DNA of 12,074 bases from an uncultured Lachnospiraceae bacterium (lineage in GTDB: Bacteria > Bacillota > Clostridia > Lachnospirales > Lachnospiraceae). The notes under the pieces are model-generated. The model searched no databases. It had not been told where the DNA came from and worked only from the letters and a program-made list of their open reading frames with translations. Below are positions 1 to 4,540 of this stretch, one piece after another. The DNA lies in the NCBI GenBank assembly GCA_900544445.1, contig UQVK01000110.1, positions 1 through 12,074 of the forward strand. The letters run 5' to 3'. The translations under genes and the position numbers were made by a program. The stretch's first letter is position 1. Each line of letters opens with the position of its first letter.

Positions 1-6
1 CGGAGG

Positions 7-47
7 TTTTTATACGATAGGAAATGAAATTTCCTATCGTATAAAAA
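7..47. repeat. Perfect 19-bp inverted repeat at the left edge
   Basis: Bases 7-25 are exactly complementary to 29-47, around a 3-base loop (GAA). The arms carry T runs on the outside left and A runs on the outside right, the reverse of an intrinsic terminator's A-stem-T order, so neither strand has a U tract after the stem. It could be a protein-binding palindrome, a small repeat element, or an RNA hairpin. The structure is certain; the function is unknown. Confidence 0.75.
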
Positions 48-78
48 ATCCGGATATAACCGTCAGGCCATATCCGGA
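43..78 (-). terminator. Second of two tandem minus-strand intrinsic terminators
   Basis: On the minus strand, the arm TCCGGATAT (78-70) pairs with ATATCCGGA (57-49) across a 12-base loop, and six Ts follow at 48-43. This is a standard rho-independent terminator reading leftward. It lies only about 12 bases after the terminator at 91-135. Confidence 0.7.
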
Positions 79-90
79 GCTGATAAAAAA

Positions 91-135
91 TATAAAAAGA
101 GACTCACGTAAGCCTTTCGGTTATACATGAGTCTC
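91..135 (-). terminator. Intrinsic terminator of the riboswitch-like leader
   Basis: On the minus strand, GAGACTCA (135-128) pairs with TGAGTCTC (106-99). The loop contains a further short pairing around CCGAAAGG, and TTTTTATA follows at 98-91. The position, directly after the folded element at 147-219, suits an expression platform that is either formed or prevented according to ligand. Confidence 0.75.
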
Positions 136-230
136 GCAGTTTAAAACAAGCCAGACCGCTTAGCGCGGCCACGATGTTGACTTGCTACGTATTCCTACGC
201 TTGCTACTCCCTCACGGGATTTTGGTGTGA
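91..230 (-). promoter_or_regulatory. Candidate yybP-ykoY (manganese) riboswitch with terminator platform
   Basis: Read on the minus strand, the RNA starts near 230 and contains GGGAGTAGC (211-203) and GTCAACATCG (181-172). These two strings are the ones I associate with the yybP-ykoY Mn2+ riboswitch family. It folds into TCCC-GTGA-GGGA (219-208), CGTA-GGAA-TACG (199-188), a 7-bp stem CAAGTCA/TGGCTTG (184-178 with 153-147, one G-U pair) enclosing CCGC/GCGG (168-156), and finally the terminator at 91-135. The first two loops are GNRA tetraloops. The spacing between the hallmark strings is shorter than I remember for the best-known members, so a divergent member or another structured RNA is possible. 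Any regulated gene would lie left of base 1, and a second terminator intervenes. Confidence 0.55.
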
Positions 231-235
231 AAAGA

Positions 236-264
236 ACTATACCACCCTTTGGGAAATCTGTCAA
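236..264 (-). promoter_or_regulatory. Sigma-A promoter for the riboswitch-like RNA
   Basis: On the minus strand there is a perfect TTGACA (264-259), 17 bases, then TATAGT (241-236), placing transcription start near 229-231. The -35 box overlaps the stop codon of the GH2 gene. This supports an independent short transcript rather than a mere 3' UTR of that gene. Confidence 0.7.
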
Positions 265-1982
265 TCCTCAATCGCAGCTTTCTGAACGTTGATGTCATGG
301 AAAAGCTTCACATCCACCTTTTCTTTTCTGTCATAGGTGTAGATGCCGTTCTGTTCCTGCTCCACATCGGTCAGCTGGGTATAGCAGAAGCCGAACATCT
401 TCGGATTGGAAAGAAGGGCTTCCGTAAGTCCCTTATAGCGGGCCACGAATTCCTCCTCGGTTTTCGGGCCGTTGCCATAGCCCCAGGCTTTTTCGTCGGA
501 AGCGTCCATGGCCCATTTGATGCCGCCGTATTCGCTGACGAACATGGGAAGGCCCTCCGTATACTGCTGTCTTGCGCTGTGCGCGTCGCGGAAGGGGCCG
601 GTCCCGTTTTTAAACGGCTCATAGGAGGCGGCAAAAACAGCCGGATCCTGCTCGTAATCATGCACATCGTAGATGTCCGTGATCACATGGAAGTTTCCGC
701 TGGTATCGATGCAGGGACGGGTGGTGTCGTACTGCTTCGTCAGATGGTAGGTGAGGGCGAGCAGGCCGTCGATCTGCCTGCGGCCTTCGTAATCCCAGGT
801 CTCGTTGAAGGGGCACCAGCCGATGATGGAAGGATGGTTAAAATCCCGCTCGATGGCCTGCATCCATTCCGGAATAAATGCCTCGTAGCCTGTGTAAGAG
901 GAAATATCAAAGCCCCAGTTCGCCATTTCTCCCCAGGTCAGATATCCCATCCGGTCGCAGTGATAGAGGAAGCGGGGTTCGAACACCTTCTGATGCAGAC
1001 GCGCGCCGTTAAAGCCTGCGGCCATGGAAAGACGGATGTCATTCTGGAGCGCTTCGTCGGAAGGGGCGGTGTAAATGCCGTCCGGATAGAAACCCTGATC
1101 CAGAACCAGGCGCTGGAATACAGATTTTCCGTTGATGAGGAAGCGGTATCCGTCCAGCTTTACCTCGCGCATGCCGAAATAGCTGTTTACATGATCTTCG
1201 CCAAAGGTGAGGGTGAGATCATACAGCCTTCCAGCTCCAGGCTCCCACAGATGAAGTTCCTTTAAGGGCAGAGTCAGGAAAACATTCCCGCAGGTGCTGG
1301 CCGCTGCAGCGCTTCCGCAGTCCTTTCCCTCATAGGAGGCGGACGCGGTCAGCACGCCTTCTCCCTCCACCTGCGCCTTGATGGTGAGCGTTCCTTCCGA
1401 AATGTTGGGATAATACTGAACTGCCTTCACATAAGAAACGGGGGTGAACTCCAGCCATACGGTCTGCCAGATGCCTGTGGTTCTGGTATAGGAGCAGGCA
1501 TAGGAAGCGTAGCGGTCGCTCTGTTTTCCGATGGGCTGCAAGGGGCTTCTGGTATCGTCCTGCGCGTAGACGGTCAGATCATTTTCACCCGCCCGCACCA
1601 GTCCGGTGATGTCAAAAACAAAGGAAACGTAACCGCCCTTGTGGCGTCCCGCTTCTTTGCCGTTTACAAATACGCGGCAGTCATAGTCCACCGCCCCGAA
1701 GTGGATGAGCACTCTGCCTCGAAGCTGTTCTTCGGTCAGAGAAAAGGTGCGGTGATACCAGACAGCAGGAATAAAATCCGTGTATCCGATGCCGCTTAAA
1801 ACGCTTTCCGGACAGAAAGGAACGATGATTTTGCCCTTAAAATCCGTTCTCCTTTCATACCCCCGCTCCAGTCCGCTGACACCGAAGTCAAACTCAAAAT
1901 CCCAGGTGCCGTTCAGGTTCATCCAGTTTTCCCTTACCATCTGAGGAAAAGGGTGTTCCGGTCTTGGTATGTTTGCTGTCAT
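261..1982 (-). CDS. Glycoside hydrolase family 2 protein (beta-galactosidase/beta-glucuronidase type)
   Basis: A 573-aa retaining exo-glycosidase of the GH2 fold. Residues about 15-180 form the jelly-roll sugar-binding domain (LNGTWDFEFD near 23, then FVNGKEAGRHKGGY near 105). An immunoglobulin-like sandwich follows, then the TIM barrel from about 270. The acid/base motif is WCPFNETWD with Asn393-Glu394, and the nucleophile is Glu484 in FVSEYGG. No signal peptide is visible, so the enzyme is probably cytoplasmic and acts on imported oligosaccharides or glycosides. The length is close to that of short GH2 enzymes and lacks the C-terminal extensions of LacZ. The start is well supported by AAGGAGAGG a few bases upstream. 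It is divergent from an AraC-type regulator, which probably controls it. The exact substrate cannot be read from sequence; I do not see the NxK signature usual for beta-glucuronidases, so beta-galactosidase or another specificity is as likely. Confidence 0.93.
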   Translation of the reverse strand: MTANIPRPEHPFPQMVRENWMNLNGTWDFEFDFGVSGLERGYERRTDFKGKIIVPFCPESVLSGIGYTDFIPAVWYHRTFSLTEEQLRGRVLIHFGAVDYDCRVFVNGKEAGRHKGGYVSFVFDITGLVRAGENDLTVYAQDDTRSPLQPIGKQSDRYASYACSYTRTTGIWQTVWLEFTPVSYVKAVQYYPNISEGTLTIKAQVEGEGVLTASASYEGKDCGSAAAASTCGNVFLTLPLKELHLWEPGAGRLYDLTLTFGEDHVNSYFGMREVKLDGYRFLINGKSVFQRLVLDQGFYPDGIYTAPSDEALQNDIRLSMAAGFNGARLHQKVFEPRFLYHCDRMGYLTWGEMANWGFDISSYTGYEAFIPEWMQAIERDFNHPSIIGWCPFNETWDYEGRRQIDGLLALTYHLTKQYDTTRPCIDTSGNFHVITDIYDVHDYEQDPAVFAASYEPFKNGTGPFRDAHSARQQYTEGLPMFVSEYGGIKWAMDASDEKAWGYGNGPKTEEEFVARYKGLTEALLSNPKMFGFCYTQLTDVEQEQNGIYTYDRKEKVDVKLFHDINVQKAAIED

Positions 1983-1995
1983 AACCTCTCCTTCC

Positions 1996-2011
1996 GCCGC
2001 TGATAAGCGGC
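1996..2011. promoter_or_regulatory. Inverted repeat in the GH2 leader, possible operator
   Basis: GCCGCT-GATA-AGCGGC is a perfect 6-bp dyad lying just upstream of the GH2 ribosome binding site and just downstream of its likely -10 box. It could be a regulator binding site or a leader hairpin. Confidence 0.35.
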
Positions 2012-2040
2012 ATATAACGCTTGTGATGATTGAAGTATAC
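2012..2040 (-). promoter_or_regulatory. Weak candidate promoter of the GH2 gene
   Basis: The minus strand has TTATAT (2017-2012), but 17 bases upstream there is only GTATAC (2040-2035), a poor -35 box. A poor -35 would fit a promoter that needs the divergent AraC-type activator. This is inference. Confidence 0.3.
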
Positions 2041-2049
2041 TGCTATAAT
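2021..2049 (+). promoter_or_regulatory. Sigma-A promoter of the AraC-family gene
   Basis: TTGTGA (2021-2026), exactly 17 bases, then a perfect TATAAT (2044-2049). Transcription would begin near 2056, about 45 bases before the preferred start codon. It lies in the short divergent region shared with the GH2 gene. Confidence 0.65.
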
Positions 2050-2100
2050 CAATGGCAGGAAATGAAAAAAGTACGCATATAAGTGAGGAATACACGCATA

Positions 2101-2976
2101 ATGGAGGAAATCGTTACATTCCTTCCCGGACAGATGCCGGGAGAGGAGCGCTTTGCCGTTGAAATGACGGGAATCACTTATCCGGATCCCCGTTACCATA
2201 TCGAAAGGGAGCATTCTCCCCTGCATTGTATGGAGTATGTGATCAGCGGGGAGGGACACATTGTGATGGACGGAAGGGAGTACCGGCCAAAGGCCGGAGA
2301 CGCCTATCTGCTGGCCGCCGGAAAGGACCACAGCTACTGGGCGGATGCGGACAGGCCCTGGAAAAAAATCTGGATGAACATCTCCGGAGGTCTGGCCGAC
2401 GCGCTTGTTTCCGGTTATGGACTTGAGTGTGCGGTGGTGTTTGAGGATTGTCCGGTATATCCACAGTTCTGGGAGTTTCTGCGGATTTGCAGGACCTGTG
2501 AAAAAAGCAGTCGGGAGCTGGCGGAGAGGGCGGTTCTTCTGTTTCATGAAATTCTTCTGAAGCTTTCCGATAACCTGCTTTCCGCCAGGCTGGCTCATGG
2601 AGAACGGGAGAAAAGCGCGGTCTCGGAGACGGCGCTGCAGGTGAAGGAATACATCGACGCGCACATTTATGAGAAAATTGTGGTTTCAGACCTGGCCCGC
2701 ATCGCCAGCCTTTCCGCATCCCAGCTCACCCGTGTGTTTCGAAATACATACGGACAGAGCCCGTATGACTATGTGCTGGCAAGAAAGATTGACACGGCCT
2801 GCCGCCTTCTTCTAAATACGGGAATGAGCGTGAAGGAGGTGGCATACCGGCTGAATTTTGTGGATGAACATTATTTCTCCAATGTTTTCAGCAAAAGGAT
2901 GGGAATGCCGCCGGGAAGGTACCGGACGGAGGGCAGGAGCAGGCAGGTATGGGAGAAAAACGCGGTGCGGGAATGA
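2101..2976 (+). CDS. AraC-family transcriptional regulator with N-terminal cupin
   Basis: A 291-aa sugar-type AraC regulator. Residues about 25-95 form the cupin effector-binding domain (HCMEYVISGEGHIVMDGREY, then KAGDAYLLAAGKDHSYW). Residues about 178-278 form the double helix-turn-helix: first helix pair SDLARIASLSASQLTRVF, second VKEVAYRLNFVDEHYFSNVF, followed by the family signature G-x-PPGRYR. It lies divergent from the GH2 gene and probably activates it in response to the matching sugar. I place the start at the ATG at 2101, preceded by GAGG 12 bases upstream. A GTG at 2083 would add six residues but has no good ribosome binding site. Its stop overlaps a possible small ORF by ATGA. Confidence 0.92.
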   Translation: MEEIVTFLPGQMPGEERFAVEMTGITYPDPRYHIEREHSPLHCMEYVISGEGHIVMDGREYRPKAGDAYLLAAGKDHSYWADADRPWKKIWMNISGGLADALVSGYGLECAVVFEDCPVYPQFWEFLRICRTCEKSSRELAERAVLLFHEILLKLSDNLLSARLAHGEREKSAVSETALQVKEYIDAHIYEKIVVSDLARIASLSASQLTRVFRNTYGQSPYDYVLARKIDTACRLLLNTGMSVKEVAYRLNFVDEHYFSNVFSKRMGMPPGRYRTEGRSRQVWEKNAVRE

Positions 2977-3077
2977 GCACTCAGGAAATGGAAAGCATGA
3001 ACATGGCCGTAGATGCCGTAGATGATGAAATGAATTTAATGAATAACATTAAAAAAATAATGAAAAATATGAAATAA
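2973..3077 (+). CDS. Possible 34-aa methionine-rich small ORF overlapping the AraC stop
   Basis: The ATG shares ATGA with the stop codon of the AraC gene, the arrangement typical of translational coupling. The ORF encodes a 34-residue peptide with eight methionines, an acidic middle (VDAVDDE) and a basic end (NNIKKIMKNMK). There is no strong ribosome binding site of its own, so coupling would be required. I recognise no family. It may be a chance ORF in an A/T-rich intergenic stretch; comparison with relatives would decide. Confidence 0.25.
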   Translation: MSTQEMESMNMAVDAVDDEMNLMNNIKKIMKNMK

Positions 3078-3080
3078 TAT

Positions 3081-3108
3081 TTGAAAAAAGTAAAATCCAT
3101 GTTATGAT
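3081..3108 (+). promoter_or_regulatory. Promoter of the DUF2975/XRE gene pair
   Basis: TTGAAA (3081-3086), 16 bases, then TATGAT (3103-3108), in an A/T-rich stretch about 45 bases before the DUF2975 start codon. It gives the membrane protein/regulator pair its own transcript, separate from the AraC gene. Confidence 0.5.
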
Positions 3109-3153
3109 GGGGGTGAAGAAAAGAAACGCAGCAAGGGAAAGGGGGATTTCAGA

Positions 3154-3768
3154 ATGAAGGTTTTGTTTGCGGGAAAGGACAGCGATACGGTTTCCCATTA
3201 TAACTGGGTGTACTTTTTTTCCTGTGTTCTATTAATCGGGCTGTGTCTGAGCCTGGTGTGGACGGGAGCTGTTCTCATTTATGGTGGGCTTTATCCAGAG
3301 AAAATCGAGATGGCGGACACTGGTTCTGCATTTGTGGGGACGGTGCCGTGGGGAGGTTCCATAATGTTGGACTACCGGGAATTTCCGGGGCGGTTTTATC
3401 AGACTTTACCGGATGGGGGCATTTTTTTGTTCGTTGTTACATTGACCGGAATCCTGACCAGAACGGTTCCATATCTGCTGATCGTCTGTTTCCTGATGCG
3501 GATTCTGCGAAGCATTGCGAAGGCGCACACGCCTTTTCTTCCAAAGGCAGCTGACAGCATCCGGTATATGGGATACTGTTTTCTGGCAATGGGACTTCTG
3601 GGAAAGCTGGTTTATCAGGTGGCGGTCAGTACGGCCGTTTTTGGGGAGCTGTTTTTTGAAAATCCCATTCAGTGGAAGGAAGTGTTTTTCGCGGTGCTGC
3701 TTCTGCTGCTGGCCGATATCTATAAACGGGGCTGTGCGCTGCAGCAGGAGAGTGATGAAACGCTGTGA
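3154..3768 (+). CDS. DUF2975 family membrane protein
   Basis: A 204-aa integral membrane protein with about four hydrophobic segments, near residues 17-45, 88-116, 137-165 and 176-190. The stretch TPFLPKAADSIRYMGYCFL and the ending ADIYKRGCALQQESDETL are typical of DUF2975. This family is usually encoded directly before a small XRE regulator, as here (55-base gap). The start is set by a strong purine-rich site (AAAGGGGG) upstream of ATG. The function of the family is not established; the pairing suggests a membrane partner of the regulator. Its 16-base translation leader is identical to that of the small membrane protein starting at 4203. Confidence 0.85.
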   Translation: MKVLFAGKDSDTVSHYNWVYFFSCVLLIGLCLSLVWTGAVLIYGGLYPEKIEMADTGSAFVGTVPWGGSIMLDYREFPGRFYQTLPDGGIFLFVVTLTGILTRTVPYLLIVCFLMRILRSIAKAHTPFLPKAADSIRYMGYCFLAMGLLGKLVYQVAVSTAVFGELFFENPIQWKEVFFAVLLLLLADIYKRGCALQQESDETL

Positions 3769-3822
3769 GGATCGGGACGAGATGCTGCGTCTGCGTTGCT
3801 TCGCTTTGGAATGGAGGAAAAG

Positions 3823-4044
3823 ATGCCGATTATTCTGAGACTGGACCGTGTGATGGCGGACCGGAAAATATCGTTAAATGAGCTTGCGGAGAGGGTGGGG
3901 ATTTCCAATGTGAATCTCTCCAATATTAAAACGGGAAAAATCAGGGCAATCCGCTTTTCCACGCTGGAAGCGATCTGTGAGGTGCTGGAATGTCAGCCGG
4001 GGGACCTCCTGGAGTATGAGAAACCGGAGGGAAAGGAAGAGTAA
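3823..4044 (+). CDS. Small XRE-family helix-turn-helix regulator (YozG/Cro-CI type)
   Basis: A 73-aa DNA-binding protein that is almost entirely one HTH domain. The helices are SLNELAERVGISNVNLSNIKTG, with recognition helix about 29-36, followed by FSTLEAICEVLECQPGDLLEY, the usual end of YozG-like regulators. The preferred ATG is preceded by GGAGG six bases upstream; an upstream TTG at 3796 would extend it by nine residues without a good site. It follows the DUF2975 gene and almost certainly forms a co-transcribed pair with it, probably autoregulating the locus (inference). Confidence 0.88.
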   Translation: MPIILRLDRVMADRKISLNELAERVGISNVNLSNIKTGKIRAIRFSTLEAICEVLECQPGDLLEYEKPEGKEE

Positions 4045-4106
4045 CGATTTATATTACGGGAAGAAAAGATTGCAGAAGGAAGCGCAGTATGGTAAGCTGA
4101 AACCAG

Positions 4107-4168
4107 ATACCGGAAGCAGCTTCCGGTATTGCCGAATGCAGGAAAAACGGAACGGGCGGGAAACCGCC
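4107..4168 (+). other. Two hairpins between the XRE gene and the small membrane protein gene
   Basis: ATACCGGAAG-CAG-CTTCCGGTAT (4107-4129) is a perfect 10-bp hairpin, and GGCGG-GAAA-CCGCC (4155-4168) a 5-bp stem with a GNRA loop. Neither has a U tract, so these are more likely RNA-stability or partial termination elements within one transcript than strong terminators. Confidence 0.4.
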
Positions 4169-4202
4169 GCGTTTCTGAATCGTTTGGGAAAGGGGGATTT
4201 CC

Positions 4203-4454
4203 ATGAGCGGGTATTTGTTGTGGCTGATCATTGTGGTTGCTGTTGTGATTCTGATTCCGCTTGCCGTTGCCGTGATCCGGAGTATCGATTATAAGCGGCA
4301 GATTTCCGGAAAGAGGAAAGCGCGCACGCTGAAGGAAGGAGAACAGGTAAAGACAGAAAGCGGCGCGCCGAACATGGATATGGAAATTCTGGCGGCGGAA
4401 GCGAAGATGAAGAGCGCACAGAATGTGATGGGGCCGGGAGGCCTTGGAGGCTGA
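4203..4454 (+). CDS. Small single-pass membrane protein, function unknown
   Basis: An 83-aa protein. Residues about 4-27 form one hydrophobic helix (LLWLIIVVAVVILIPLAVAV). A basic stretch follows (YKRQISGKRKAR, about 30-41), then a polar, alanine/methionine-rich tail ending GPGGLGG. The positive residues after the helix place the tail in the cytoplasm. The start is clear: AAAGGGGG precedes ATG. I recognise no family and see no catalytic motif. It lies downstream of the DUF2975/XRE pair on the same strand, so it may be the last gene of that transcript, and it shares their unusual 16-base leader. Confidence 0.7.
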   Translation: MSGYLLWLIIVVAVVILIPLAVAVIRSIDYKRQISGKRKARTLKEGEQVKTESGAPNMDMEILAAEAKMKSAQNVMGPGGLGG

Positions 4455-4461
4455 AACGAAG

Positions 4462-4514
4462 GGCGGGCATTCCGATTTGGAAGGCCCGCCTGGAATTCAT
4501 TCTTTTCGAATTCC
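4462..4514. terminator. Terminator region between converging genes
   Basis: GGCGGGC (4462-4468) pairs with GCCCGCC (4484-4490), and a second hairpin GGAATTC/GAATTCC (4492-4498 with 4508-4514) follows. They lie between the plus-strand small membrane protein and the minus-strand copA, and can act in both directions. The T tracts are short on both sides, so strength is uncertain. Confidence 0.55.
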
Positions 4515-4540
4515 GTTGTTTGTGAATTTGGGCGGACACG

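Noticed and set aside
1..264. tRNA or 6S RNA in the structured left region
   Set aside because: No cloverleaf, no anticodon arm or CCA region, and the fold lacks the long closed bubble of 6S RNA.
249..1265. Plus-strand open frame of 338 codons opposite the GH2 gene
   Set aside because: Antisense to a gene with intact catalytic motifs, no ribosome binding site and no recognisable domain.
1894..2719. Minus-strand open frames opposite the AraC gene
   Set aside because: They overlap a clear AraC-type regulator in antisense and have low-complexity Arg/Pro-rich or patchy translations.
3515..3838. Plus-strand frame of 107 codons overlapping the DUF2975 and XRE genes
   Set aside because: Out of frame with both, Trp/Phe/Arg-rich translation typical of a shifted frame of a membrane protein, no ribosome binding site.
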